A DNA stretch of 64,000 nucleotides, taken from contig JBGTLQ010000014.1 of assembly GCA_041744075.1 (NCBI GenBank), positions 1-64,000 of the forward strand, written 5' to 3'. Every line of letters begins with the position of its first letter. Positions within the stretch are counted from its first letter, which is position 1. Below are positions 52,073-61,175 of the stretch, piece after piece. The translations under genes were made by a program, and so were the position numbers. The DNA comes from JAJTZA01 sp041744075 (GTDB taxonomy: Bacteria > Verrucomicrobiota > Verrucomicrobiia > Chthoniobacterales > Terrimicrobiaceae). The notes below the pieces were generated by a model, which saw nothing but the letters and a program-made list of their open reading frames with translations, did no database searches and was not told the origin of the DNA.

Positions 52073-53887
52073 TCAGCTTTTGGGCTTTCCGTAGAATTGG
52101 ATGGCGATTCCCAAACAGATCATGAGGGACCCAAACCATTTGAGCAGCCAACCCGGATCGTACAGAACTTGCAGGGTCGTTTGTGTCAGGTCTCTCGGAT
52201 TCCACTCAGCCTGGGAAAACTTGTAATTGATGCCCGTAAAATTCGCGGCAAGCGTGCCGGGAAAACTCGCCGGACTGTTCATCTGGGCGACACCGGTTTT
52301 GGTTTCCCCGGTCTTGGAATCCCGAAACTCCACGGTCGCCAGAAAGTTGGATGGCGTGTCGGTGCCCTCATCACGTGGCACGTCGAATCTCACCAATCGG
52401 ATGGAAAACGGCAGCGGACGAGTTTCCAGTCCGTAACCAATACGGACCACGCTTTTCCCGTCTGTAAGGGACGTGATTTCGCCGGATTCCACCCAGCGCT
52501 CGGGACCGCGCTGACCGTCAGGGCCTTCCAGCCTGGCGAGGAAGCCGGGAGTCGGCTCAGAATCGCCCGAAACGACTTCACCCGGCTTGACTTCGTTGGC
52601 GATTACCGAGGCTGAAGAAACGCCCAGGACTTCGACCTCCCAATCCGCCCAGCCCAATGAAAAACGATCTCCAGTTTTGAACGATCCTGACGCATACGGA
52701 ATTCCCGCACGTACCAAGCGGTAGTTAGCAGAGTCACCGGCCACCTCGGCCTCAAAGGAAGGCTTGGGGTCAGCATCCACTGGTTGTGTGGCGATGCGAA
52801 CAAGCGCGGCCGGGTTGTTGGGGTTTTGCGAAAGTGTGGAAGGCCGACCGTCCACCATGGCGAAGTCCGGCCAATAGTCTTCAACGGTGACCGTGGCCCC
52901 AGCCTCGGCCACAGATTTTTTCATAATTTCCTCCCGCGAATACGTCGCGCCATTTCCTTCCGCATTAAAAATGCTCAGCCGTGAACCATCCTCGCTCAAT
53001 CGCAGGGTGACCGCAGATTTTTCACGACCACCATCCGAGACAGGCTCAAATTTTGCAAACACCATTCGAGTTTCCAGAGGCCCTTGTGGGGAAGCGGGGG
53101 GCAATTCTTTGAGGAGCTTGAGTGACGCCATGCCAAAAAAGTCGTGGGTGGGGGTCGTGGACAAATGAAGCGGCACGTCAAGCGTCTGGGAGGCCATCTT
53201 GCTCGATAGCCGAAGCAAAACCCCCTGTGCCGCATCGGCTGTGGTCGATGGCACAAGCAAGGGCACTTTGATGAGGCTTGGCGAATAGTCGTCAGCCACA
53301 ATTTTGAGGTCCATGCCCGGCACGGGAAAAACACGTGGACGTTTGGCCGAGGGTTTGGCGAGGTCCGCATCAAAAGGTTTGATGTAAAGGAAACTGTCGG
53401 CGGGGCTTTCGAGTTGGATGATGCTGCGGCTTGTGGTGACGCGGGTTGTTGGTGGCGCATCCATCCTGAGTGTGACATTGCCTTCAAATCCTGTGTGAAG
53501 GCCAATCATGGCACCAATAAGTAGAGTGATAATTCCGTAATGGGTGACAATAAACCCAAGGTGCTTGCGCTCCCACGGCCATCGGGTGATTGTTACCGCG
53601 AGCAGGTTCACGCAGAGGACAATTAACCAAACGATAAACCACGGGGCTTTGTAAATATAAGCTTGAGCCACTTTTGCGCTGAAGCCGGATTCGGCAAATG
53701 TGGCAATCGCGCAGGCAATCGCAATCGTGGCGAGGAGAAAGAGCGCCAACTGAAGCGATCCCAGCCAGTGAATGATTTGCCAAACGGGTGATCTCCGGCA
53801 GCGCTCCTCGACCATGCGGCGACGTTCGGCACCGGTCATGGTTTTGGCAGCGGGCTTGGGATCAGGTGGGGCTGTGGTTGTACTCAT
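52073..53887 (-). CDS. resB: Cytochrome c biogenesis protein ResB family
   Basis: A 604-residue membrane protein: helix 1 near 40-60 (WLGSLQLALFLLATIAIACA, typical ResB N-terminus), then FIVWLIVLCVNLLAVTITRW and HLGFIVTHYGIITLLIGAMI. A large periplasmic domain of about 400 residues follows and a last helix is near 585 (PGWLLKWFGSLMICLGIAIQ). ResB with CcsA presents heme to apocytochrome c. CcsA is not in the window. Its start overlaps the copper ATPase stop by 4 bases, linking copper supply and cytochrome assembly. Confidence 0.82.
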   Translation of the reverse strand: MSTTTAPPDPKPAAKTMTGAERRRMVEERCRRSPVWQIIHWLGSLQLALFLLATIAIACAIATFAESGFSAKVAQAYIYKAPWFIVWLIVLCVNLLAVTITRWPWERKHLGFIVTHYGIITLLIGAMIGLHTGFEGNVTLRMDAPPTTRVTTSRSIIQLESPADSFLYIKPFDADLAKPSAKRPRVFPVPGMDLKIVADDYSPSLIKVPLLVPSTTADAAQGVLLRLSSKMASQTLDVPLHLSTTPTHDFFGMASLKLLKELPPASPQGPLETRMVFAKFEPVSDGGREKSAVTLRLSEDGSRLSIFNAEGNGATYSREEIMKKSVAEAGATVTVEDYWPDFAMVDGRPSTLSQNPNNPAALVRIATQPVDADPKPSFEAEVAGDSANYRLVRAGIPYASGSFKTGDRFSLGWADWEVEVLGVSSASVIANEVKPGEVVSGDSEPTPGFLARLEGPDGQRGPERWVESGEITSLTDGKSVVRIGYGLETRPLPFSIRLVRFDVPRDEGTDTPSNFLATVEFRDSKTGETKTGVAQMNSPASFPGTLAANFTGINYKFSQAEWNPRDLTQTTLQVLYDPGWLLKWFGSLMICLGIAIQFYGKPKS

Positions 53888-56436
53888 TCAGAAGGTTTAC
53901 GTATCAGACGGCAGGCAAGGATCATTCCAAGCATCATCCCAAAAAGCATGGCCCCATATCCCGCAAAAAAATTCATCTGCGGGTTGGTGGTTGGGAGATT
54001 GGCAGCGAGGAGCATCGCGGCCTCCATGCCAAGCAGCATTCCCAGAAGTCCAGCCCCCCAGCAGATCCAACGACGGCTGCCAACACCAAGGGCCACCATC
54101 GGCATTGAAGCGGCGATCATCGAAACATCCATCCAGTTCAGTTTAGCAAAGAGACCAAAACCCATCGTCGAGTCCGGACAATTACAAAGGCAAACCCCAT
54201 CACGCACGACTTGGTCAAAACCCGCATCTGCCCACCAGCCCACCAACATCAACAACCCACCCACCGAAAGCATCAGTGCCAAATTTCCCGCTTCCAAGGT
54301 CAGCGGGCGCAAGGAAATCAGAGCAAAAAGCCCCAGCCCTGCCGCAGCAAAAAGCAGGATGATCCCTGTCGAAATGGACCCCGAAAAATTTCCCAGCCAA
54401 GACAAGGCCACACCTTGAAGGAGCATCGCAACGGCCACACTGGGAGCCAACCAGCCAGTGTTTTGAAAACGTGGCAGGACCGACTTGAGTGGGGCTTGCT
54501 TTTGGGTTTCGGGTTTTGCTTCACGCAGGGCGCGCCATGTGACCGTGAAACTTGAAGCCAACATAATCAGAGCAGCAGCCACCGGATGCAAAAAGCCCAG
54601 AGCCGCAAGCGTGATGCCCACCGAATTGTAAGCAGCTGCAAAAAGCAGATTCCCACGAATGGTGAGAACCGCCCGCCGGGCGTCAGCGATGGCCACAGGC
54701 AAAATACTGAGATGAGAACCCGCCAACTCGGCGTCAGCAGATTCACGAGCCATGAGAGTGCCCCCTTGAATGGCCACCGCGGCATGGGCCTCGTGCATGG
54801 CAGCGGAGTCATTGATCCCATCACCCACAAAAAGTACCCGCCTGCCCGCTGTCTCGATCTCGCGAACCAGTCCCGCCTTGGCCTCCGGGGACATTCCGGC
54901 GTCAACACCAGAAAGCCCGTGTTGCATGGCTGCTTCCGCCGAGTCTCCTGTCATAACCCGGCAGGTCAGGCCCATCTCTTCAAGTTGCTGCATGGCCTCC
55001 ATGGCCCCGGACCGAAGCGTTTCCCTCAATGTCGCCACCGCGGCAGGAATGCCATCCACGGTAAGATACAAACGGTGTGTGGAAGGAAGAACGCCGGCCA
55101 AAGCGAAAAACGCCCGCTCGGCATCCTTGCGATTTTCGCGTCCCACAACAGAAAGATTGCCAATGCGCAGGCACTGATCCCCCACCCACCCTTCGATCCC
55201 GGCTCCGGGCAGGATGCGGACATTTCTGACTGACCCAGATGCCTTCGAAAAGGCTCGAAAGGCATGGGCCACGGGGTGATCACTTGACGCTTCCAAGGAA
55301 GCCGCCATGGCCTTCAGTTCGGAACGCTCAAACCCGGTGGCCGCCACAAAATCCACCACCTCCATGGCCTCCTCGCCCAAGGTGCCGGTTTTATCAAAAA
55401 CCACGGTGTCAATTTTCGCCAATTTTTCGACGAGATCCGAATTTCGTGAAACGAGCCCCTTCTTGGCGAATGCCGCCAGTGCGGACCAAATGGCCACGGG
55501 CGTTGCAATGCCCATCGCGCAGGGACAGGCCACCAAGATCACAGCAAGCGCATGAAAAAGCCCCTCCAACCAAGAAACTTGCCAAGTCCAAAACGCAAAG
55601 GTCAAAGCCGCAATCACAATCACCACAGGAAGGAACCATGACGCCAACCGATCCGCTTCCCGTTGAAGGCGGGAGGGACGCGACCGTGCCTCGTCCAAAG
55701 CCGCCAAGAGACGATCCAACCCGCGCCCCGCTCCACTGCTTTGAACCTCGATCTGAAGAGCACCATCCATGGCATGACTGCCAGCCTTAACCTCATCCCC
55801 CACCCGCTTCACCACTGGAAATGGCTCGCCCGTGAGAGCGGATTCCCGGACAAAGGCTGCTCCTTCCGTGACAATCCCATCCACGGTGATCGCCCCCCCA
55901 ACTGACACATTCACAATGTCGCCATTGGTCACCGAGGTCACGGGCACGGATTCAAAATCTCCGTCAGCACCAACCCGTTCACACATCGAAAATTCGCGCC
56001 CCAAATTGCCCGCCGCATCCAACGCTTCGCGTCGGCGATTGTCGGTGAGCAACCCGCCAAAAGTGTGGATGGCGAGCAAGATCGCCACGATTTCGTAATA
56101 CACATGACCCACACCCGTCAGCGTGCAATGCAACGACGCTCCGAAGGCGGCAACAATCCCGAGCAAAAAGAGCTGATCAAAAACAATCCGCCCCTGCCTG
56201 AGGGCATTCCATGAACTCCGAACGATGGGGCCGCCTGCCAGGAAGAACACAACCAACGCCGAGACCGCCAAGGCCCCATGGAGAATCCATCGCGCCGTCC
56301 CGGAAGGAGGCGAAATATTGATCGCCAGCCCAAAAATCATCGACTGGGCTGCCACGACCGAGGCAATGCCAAGTTTCGCCCATGCCCCCGCAGGCACGGC
56401 GTCCTCAACACTTTCACATGAACAACAAGATCCCAT
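53884..56436 (-). CDS. Copper-type P1B ATPase with extra C-terminal membrane domain
   Basis: 850 residues from ATG 56436 (MGSCCSCESVED; the upstream extension has no homology). Core motifs: actuator SALTGEP (199-205), CPC metal site in VACPCAMGIATP (304-306), phosphorylated Asp348 in FDKTGTLGE, HP in SSDHPVA (387-388), VMTGDSAE and VFVGDGINDSAAM-type hinge (LFVGDGINDSAAMHEAH). The P-type part ends near 645. Residues 646-850 add about six more helices and a CLCNCPDS cluster (749-756) not found in usual copper exporters. No N-terminal CxxC HMA domain; only the CCSC start. Next to resB, so copper delivery to respiratory enzymes is likely. Confidence 0.88.
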   Translation of the reverse strand: MGSCCSCESVEDAVPAGAWAKLGIASVVAAQSMIFGLAINISPPSGTARWILHGALAVSALVVFFLAGGPIVRSSWNALRQGRIVFDQLFLLGIVAAFGASLHCTLTGVGHVYYEIVAILLAIHTFGGLLTDNRRREALDAAGNLGREFSMCERVGADGDFESVPVTSVTNGDIVNVSVGGAITVDGIVTEGAAFVRESALTGEPFPVVKRVGDEVKAGSHAMDGALQIEVQSSGAGRGLDRLLAALDEARSRPSRLQREADRLASWFLPVVIVIAALTFAFWTWQVSWLEGLFHALAVILVACPCAMGIATPVAIWSALAAFAKKGLVSRNSDLVEKLAKIDTVVFDKTGTLGEEAMEVVDFVAATGFERSELKAMAASLEASSDHPVAHAFRAFSKASGSVRNVRILPGAGIEGWVGDQCLRIGNLSVVGRENRKDAERAFFALAGVLPSTHRLYLTVDGIPAAVATLRETLRSGAMEAMQQLEEMGLTCRVMTGDSAEAAMQHGLSGVDAGMSPEAKAGLVREIETAGRRVLFVGDGINDSAAMHEAHAAVAIQGGTLMARESADAELAGSHLSILPVAIADARRAVLTIRGNLLFAAAYNSVGITLAALGFLHPVAAALIMLASSFTVTWRALREAKPETQKQAPLKSVLPRFQNTGWLAPSVAVAMLLQGVALSWLGNFSGSISTGIILLFAAAGLGLFALISLRPLTLEAGNLALMLSVGGLLMLVGWWADAGFDQVVRDGVCLCNCPDSTMGFGLFAKLNWMDVSMIAASMPMVALGVGSRRWICWGAGLLGMLLGMEAAMLLAANLPTTNPQMNFFAGYGAMLFGMMLGMILACRLIRKPSE

Positions 56437-56542
56437 CGAAACATCCACTGTGACATGACGCCACCAATTCTCAAAAGAGAATCCTGCGGAAATGCAGATC
56501 CGCGAGGCCTTTCCAACCTCCAGCAAATCCTTGATATTTGGG

Positions 56543-56571
56543 TTGACAAATCTAGAAATCAAACATTTGAT
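56543..56571 (+). promoter_or_regulatory. Promoter of the GH16 gene
   Basis: TTGACA (56543-56548), a 17-base spacer and TTTGAT (56566-56571, four of six -10 matches). The predicted transcript start falls at about 56578, which is the first base of the ATG, with no ribosome-binding site between. So the mRNA may be leaderless, or the true start may be further downstream. Confidence 0.45.
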
Positions 56572-56577
56572 TATTGG

Positions 56578-57471
56578 ATGAGAATATGTTGCCCCCCTTG
56601 TTTTTCTGTCATTGGATTCTCGGTTGCGTTGTGTGTGCTGACGGGTGAGTTGAGAGCAGCAGACACGACAGCGACAATCGCGGAGGTTTCGGAATCAACC
56701 CCGAAAGCGAGGCCCTTTGATCGGGCTGCTGCGCCGGAGATCAAGAGTCTGAGCGAGGGTGGGTTCCAAGAAACGCCGGAGTTTGAGGACGATTTTGCGC
56801 CGGGGTGGGAGGAGAGTCAGAGCACTTGGCGGGTGGCGACGTGGAAGCAAAATGGAACACAGATGTCGCCAGAAAGAAGTCGTACGGACGACAAGGGCCA
56901 CCTTGTTCAGACGGTTCTTGCGGGGGAACCGTTTCTGGGAGGATCGGTGCAAACCAATCGGGAGTTTGGTTATGGGCGTTGGATTGCTCGGGTGAAGCCG
57001 TCATCAGTTCCGGGCGTGCTCAACAGCATCTTCACCAAGGATTGGGATAATCTGAAGACGCCCGGCGACGAACACGACGGCAAAAAAGCGGAGGTCGATT
57101 TTGAATTTGTCACACACACCTTTGGCGAAGGCCGTGGGGAAGTGCATTTGGCGATTCATTTGAAGGATCACACGCCCTTGTGGCATTTGGATATTCCTCT
57201 CGATTTTGATCCCTCGCAGGACTTTCACGAATGGGGCTTCGACATTCTGCCGGACCGCGTCGTGTGGCATGTGGACGGCAAGGTTGTTCACACATGGGAA
57301 TACACCGATGAGCATTTTGTGGATCCCGATTACGAATTCTTTTTTAACTCTTGGACCAGAGCCAAATGGTTGAAAGGCCCTCCCACTGAGGATGCCGACT
57401 ATCTGATCGATTGGGTCAAATTTTACCCCTACAAGGGCGAACTGGCTGGCCCCGCCTCGACCATGGAATGA
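56578..57471 (+). CDS. GH16-family glycoside hydrolase
   Basis: A 297-residue exported enzyme (signal about 1-28, PPCFSVIGFSVALCVLTGEL). The jelly-roll core holds WRVATWKQNGTQMS, FGYGRWIARVKPSSVPGVLN and the catalytic EVDFE (Glu172, Asp174, Glu176). The C-terminal DFHEWGFDILPDRVVWHVDG and the FFNSWTRAKWLKGP block fit GH16. It cleaves beta-1,3/1,4-linked glucans, agar-like or carrageenan-like substrates; the actual one is unknown. Starts ATG 56578; the frame is open upstream to 56455 but overlaps the divergent ATPase gene. Stop overlaps the epimerase start (ATGA). Confidence 0.85.
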   Translation: MRICCPPCFSVIGFSVALCVLTGELRAADTTATIAEVSESTPKARPFDRAAAPEIKSLSEGGFQETPEFEDDFAPGWEESQSTWRVATWKQNGTQMSPERSRTDDKGHLVQTVLAGEPFLGGSVQTNREFGYGRWIARVKPSSVPGVLNSIFTKDWDNLKTPGDEHDGKKAEVDFEFVTHTFGEGRGEVHLAIHLKDHTPLWHLDIPLDFDPSQDFHEWGFDILPDRVVWHVDGKVVHTWEYTDEHFVDPDYEFFFNSWTRAKWLKGPPTEDADYLIDWVKFYPYKGELAGPASTME

Positions 57472-58211
57472 CATCTCATGATCCCATCGTCATCACAGGA
57501 GCAGGGGGATTTCTTGGTCGGAGCTTGGTGGACGTGATGTCCCAAGTTTGCCCCGTGAGAGCGACTGATCGGTGTCCCCTGACCGACGATGGCATGCAGG
57601 GAGATGTCTCTGATCCCGCGTTTGCCGACCGTCTCTTGGCTGGTGCCGGGGGGCTTCTTATTAGTCACATGCTCTCGCGAGCTCCGGGAGCTTATGACCA
57701 CCCCAAAGCCCCACTTGAGGTCAACAGCACCGCCACAGCCACGCTCCTTGAAGCAGCCGTCCGCGCGGGTTGCCGGAAGGTGGTCCTCATTTCAAGCACG
57801 TCCGTGGTGGGCACCCACCTCCGCAATGGCACCTTCCTTGAGAGCGCCCTGCCCTTTGCTCCCATCGACCTTTATGGCCTGAGCAAGACGATGCAGGAAC
57901 AGATTGCCGCCTATTATCATCACCGCCACGGCATTGCTGTGGCGATTCTCCGACCCGCCTATGTCACTGATGAGGACTCAATGACTGACAAATATGGGCG
58001 GCAGAAGGAGTCTGTGAATTGGCAGTTTATCGACCGACGGGATATTGGGACGGCGGCGTTGGCGGCCTTTGCACTTCCTGATCTTGGGCTGGAGACATTT
58101 TTTATTTCCAGTCACCCCAATAGCGCGGCCCACATGGACATCGCCTCTGCAAAGGCCCGTCTTCACTGGGAGCCGCGCCACACCTTCGCGTCATTTCCCA
58201 CGGATCCTTAA
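57468..58211 (+). CDS. NAD-dependent epimerase/dehydratase (SDR)
   Basis: A 247-residue extended SDR: MTSHDPIVITGAGGFLGRSL (Rossmann TGAGGFLG), KVVLISSTSVVGT (catalytic Ser), YGLSKTMQEQIAAYY (Tyr-x3-Lys) and VAILRPAYVTD. It would interconvert or reduce a nucleotide sugar. Length is short of full UDP-sugar epimerases (about 310), with a small substrate-binding C-terminus. Starts in a 4-base ATGA overlap with GH16; convergent with and overlapping the antiporter stop at 58208-58211. Confidence 0.85.
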   Translation: MTSHDPIVITGAGGFLGRSLVDVMSQVCPVRATDRCPLTDDGMQGDVSDPAFADRLLAGAGGLLISHMLSRAPGAYDHPKAPLEVNSTATATLLEAAVRAGCRKVVLISSTSVVGTHLRNGTFLESALPFAPIDLYGLSKTMQEQIAAYYHHRHGIAVAILRPAYVTDEDSMTDKYGRQKESVNWQFIDRRDIGTAALAAFALPDLGLETFFISSHPNSAAHMDIASAKARLHWEPRHTFASFPTDP

Positions 58212-59515
58212 AAAATTCTCCACTGCGAGAAGAAGGCCAATCCAATGATGACAAGGATGGGAAGCAGGATGGGAATCGCAAAGCGGAAGATATACCCAAA
58301 GAAACTCGGAGTATTAACTTTGGCATGCTCGGCAATGGCTTTCACCATGAGGTTTGGGCCATTGCCGATGTAGGACATTGCGCCAAAAAAGACAGCTCCG
58401 GCCGAGATCGCGACCAGATCGAGCCGGTATTCGACGGAGTCACGGAGGACATCCCCCGGCGAATCAATATTCAGGCTGTGAAGTCCCATCTCTGCCGAGA
58501 GAAACGTCAGATACGTGGGGGCATTGTCCAAAAATGCCGAGAGCGACCCCGTGGCCCAATAAAACTGATGAGCGGTTTGGATGCCAAGAGCTGCCGCATG
58601 GGACCCGAGATAATCCAACGCTGGGATCATTGTCGCAAAGATTCCTGCAAACAGCCATGCCACCTCCTTGATAGGTTCAAAATCAAAGCTGTTGGCCGCG
58701 TGAATCTCCGCAGAGGTGCTTCGGTAAGATCCATAAGCCGCCATTAACATCACCAGCTCGGGAATCAATGAGGGAAGGAGCTTGTTGTAAAGCACCGCCG
58801 CGAGGATCACGGCAATAAAAAACAAATTGTGCAGACCCTGGAATGTCCATGCGTTGGCCGCCGTGGCTGCCTCGGTGACCGCTTGGGGAGGACGGCGGAA
58901 GTTCAGCGAATCAAACACATAAAAAACACCCAACAGCAGAGCCACCCCCACAAGCCACAAGGGCCAAAGATTTTGCAGCACCCACCAGAAGGGAACGCCC
59001 CGCAGGTATCCCAGAAAAAGCGGGGGATCGCCGATGGGCGTCAGCGCTCCGCCAACATTGCTGACAATAAAAATAAAAAACACGATATGAAACGCGGTGA
59101 TCCGGTATTTGTTCATTCGGATCCACGGGCGAATGAGCAGCATGGAAGCGCCCGTGGTGCCAATGACATTTGCAAGCACCGCCCCAATGAAAAGGAACAC
59201 CACATTGGTGAGGGGACGGGACTCGCCTTTGATCACAATGTGGATGCCACCGGCCGTCACGAAGAGCGACCCAATCAAAGCCACAAAACTCAAATACTCA
59301 TGCCCGACATGCACCAACCGATCGCCGGCATGGAGCACAAAAAAATAATATGCCGCCGTGATGCAGCCGAGAACCAACGCCACCTTGGGGTAATGATGGT
59401 GCCACCACCTCGGTGCAAGCAGCGGTCCAAGCGCAATGGAGAGCAGAAGCCCGGCAAATGGCAAAATCATCCAGAGACTCACCGAGGCCGGATTCGAAGA
59501 TGCCAAGATTGTCAT
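58208..59515 (-). CDS. NhaD-like sodium/proton antiporter
   Basis: A 435-residue integral membrane protein with about 12 helices. Starts MTILASSNPASVSLWMILPF. Ion transporter superfamily blocks: VGGALTPIGDPPLFLGYLRG (conserved Asn/Asp-rich hairpin), FLDNAPTYLTFLS and SYIGNGPNLMVKAIAEHA near the end. It probably exchanges Na+ or Li+ for protons and regulates cytoplasmic pH. Citrate-type substrates are less likely. Overlaps the epimerase end by 4 bases on the opposite strand. Confidence 0.85.
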   Translation of the reverse strand: MTILASSNPASVSLWMILPFAGLLLSIALGPLLAPRWWHHHYPKVALVLGCITAAYYFFVLHAGDRLVHVGHEYLSFVALIGSLFVTAGGIHIVIKGESRPLTNVVFLFIGAVLANVIGTTGASMLLIRPWIRMNKYRITAFHIVFFIFIVSNVGGALTPIGDPPLFLGYLRGVPFWWVLQNLWPLWLVGVALLLGVFYVFDSLNFRRPPQAVTEAATAANAWTFQGLHNLFFIAVILAAVLYNKLLPSLIPELVMLMAAYGSYRSTSAEIHAANSFDFEPIKEVAWLFAGIFATMIPALDYLGSHAAALGIQTAHQFYWATGSLSAFLDNAPTYLTFLSAEMGLHSLNIDSPGDVLRDSVEYRLDLVAISAGAVFFGAMSYIGNGPNLMVKAIAEHAKVNTPSFFGYIFRFAIPILLPILVIIGLAFFSQWRIF

Positions 59516-59574
59516 GAAGTGACTTTTTCATGGACATCTGGCCTCTCTCCTTCAAGAACATTTGTTGCCGACCC

Positions 59575-60354
59575 ATGATTTTCTTAATTTCCCGCATCTC
59601 GCTGTGCCTATTTTTCCTCGTGTTCTTTGTCTCCTGTTCCTCGATCAGCGTCAAAAGATCCGAGACCGTTGCTAAAACCCCACCACGCTCGAAACCCGAA
59701 AAAATCTTTGTGAAACCGTTCACTTTCCACGAGCCCGGCCTGCGAGTGGATCGCTCAGGTGAGGCGCTGGAGGGTTTCAAATTTGATGCAAGGGAACGAA
59801 TGACCCGCGTGTTGGTGCGACGCCTCAGCGAGAAGGTGGCCCCCGCAAAAGCCGTCTCCGAACACGCGCCTCTCCCCAAGGGCAATTATTGGCTGATCAC
59901 TGGCCGCATCGATCGGGTCTATCAAGGCAGTCGCCTCCTGCGCTCGGTGGTTGGCCTGGGATTTGGTGCCACCAAATTTGAATCCACCGCCATTATCCAC
60001 GACCTCTCGGTCCGCCCGCCGAAACCATTTCTCGTCATCGAAACCACCGGCGGCTCAAACGTCTCCCCCGGAGCCCTCGGGACTGCCGGGTTTTTTGTCA
60101 GCGGTGTCACGGCCCTCACGTCCCTCGGAAACCTGCTTGAGGGAACCCGCACAGGAGTCACCTTTGACACCATCCGAACCAGCAAGGAAATCTCTGCCAC
60201 CCTTTCCGAGTATCTCTACACCCAACGAGCCATCCCCCACGAAGAAGCCCTTTCCCCCAAACGCCCCGGCAAATGGCAACCCGACTTCTGGCCCTTTCGA
60301 AACAAACCAGAGCGGCTCCCCGAAGGCAGCTTGACGGTTGTGCCGGTGGAATAG
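59575..60354 (+). CDS. DUF4410-like lipoprotein
   Basis: A 259-residue lipoprotein, MIFLISRISLCLFFLVFFVS then CSS with the lipobox Cys21. The mature protein has VKPFTFHEPGLRVDRSG and LITGRIDRVYQGSRLLRSVV, the Gly-rich end-to-end strands of the DUF4410 fold. It is expected in the outer or inner membrane facing the periplasm; function unknown. Starts at ATG 59575; the upstream 15 codons are unlikely. Divergent from the antiporter (59515). Confidence 0.75.
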   Translation: MIFLISRISLCLFFLVFFVSCSSISVKRSETVAKTPPRSKPEKIFVKPFTFHEPGLRVDRSGEALEGFKFDARERMTRVLVRRLSEKVAPAKAVSEHAPLPKGNYWLITGRIDRVYQGSRLLRSVVGLGFGATKFESTAIIHDLSVRPPKPFLVIETTGGSNVSPGALGTAGFFVSGVTALTSLGNLLEGTRTGVTFDTIRTSKEISATLSEYLYTQRAIPHEEALSPKRPGKWQPDFWPFRNKPERLPEGSLTVVPVE

Positions 60355-60463
60355 AGCTCCCGCGAAGAGTGACTTCCAAGAATAGCTTGGATCTTCTGGT
60401 CCTCAATTGGGAAGTCGGCAAGCAGGGCGAAGGGTTGGGGATTCCGTCCAATACAATCCCCAA

Positions 60464-60877
60464 TTATACGGGGGCGTCGTTGTGTGAGGGGTGGATGAGG
60501 TTCTTTCCCAGAGCGAAATCTTGGTAGTCGTCCGGATTTCGCGTCAGCAAATGCCAACCGCGCACTTCGGCGTGGGCACCGATCCAAAAATCGCCGAGGA
60601 CATGTTCCCGCTTTCCTCCACGCCTGCGGTAAACCGCATGCGCCTGGGCCGCGCGCCAGCAGACGTCGGTATCAAAGGGGTCAAAATGCCAACCTCTGAA
60701 CCTCCCGTCGAGGTCATTTTTCCGTGTGTGCCCAACTCCGGTCTCCGCATAGATCACCGGGTTATAGACCAAGGTGTCCAGCGAACCGAAGTGTGTTATC
60801 TGCCGCAGCGACCAGTCGAACCAGACCGGGTCGCCAGTGGAAAGATCCAGCAGAACACAGGCATCAACGAGAATCAC
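60464..60877 (-). CDS. Type II toxin, PIN-domain ribonuclease
   Basis: A 137-residue PIN protein from GTG 60877 (VILVDACVLLDLSTGDPVWF). Acidic residues: Asp5 in LVDAC, Glu in IYAETGVG, then Asp in LGDFWIGAHAEV and in TRNPDDYQDFA. These give the PIN active site, an RNase. The GTG overlaps the antitoxin stop (GTGA at 60874-60877), so the frame upstream of 60877 is not translated. Appears intact. Pairs with the AbrB-like antitoxin at 60874-61113. Confidence 0.88.
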   Translation of the reverse strand: MILVDACVLLDLSTGDPVWFDWSLRQITHFGSLDTLVYNPVIYAETGVGHTRKNDLDGRFRGWHFDPFDTDVCWRAAQAHAVYRRRGGKREHVLGDFWIGAHAEVRGWHLLTRNPDDYQDFALGKNLIHPSHNDAPV

Positions 60878-61113
60878 TTGCGACCCCGGATCTCGAGCAG
60901 AATTTTGTCTGTCGAGCCCTGTTCTTTGAGGCACCCGATCCAGCGAGCAGCCATCTCAGCCCCCTTCCCCGTGCTTGTCGCCGGCGCAATCCCGATAACC
61001 AGACGACCGCCGTGGTCAATCACAAAGGTCTCCACCTCCTGCCGAGGCTTAATCCCAACGGCCTCACGCAACTTCTGCGGGAGTGTCACCTGGCATTTGC
61101 TTGTGGTCTTCAT
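60874..61113 (-). CDS. AbrB/VapB-type antitoxin
   Basis: A 79-residue SpoVT-AbrB protein: MKTTSKCQVTLPQKLREAVG, then VETFVIDHGGRLVIGIAPAT. It has the looped-hinge DNA-binding fold with TSKCQVTLPQKLREA as the conserved start. The tail (GAEMAARWIGCLKEQGSTDK) would inhibit the PIN toxin. Stop overlaps the toxin GTG. It would autorepress from the 60 bases between it and rpoN. Confidence 0.88.
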   Translation of the reverse strand: MKTTSKCQVTLPQKLREAVGIKPRQEVETFVIDHGGRLVIGIAPATSTGKGAEMAARWIGCLKEQGSTDKILLEIRGRK

Positions 61114-61175
61114 AGATTCTTACGGTACTCAAAGAAAAGTCTTACAGCAAGCACGTTGTCCCGAAGCCCGAAAAC

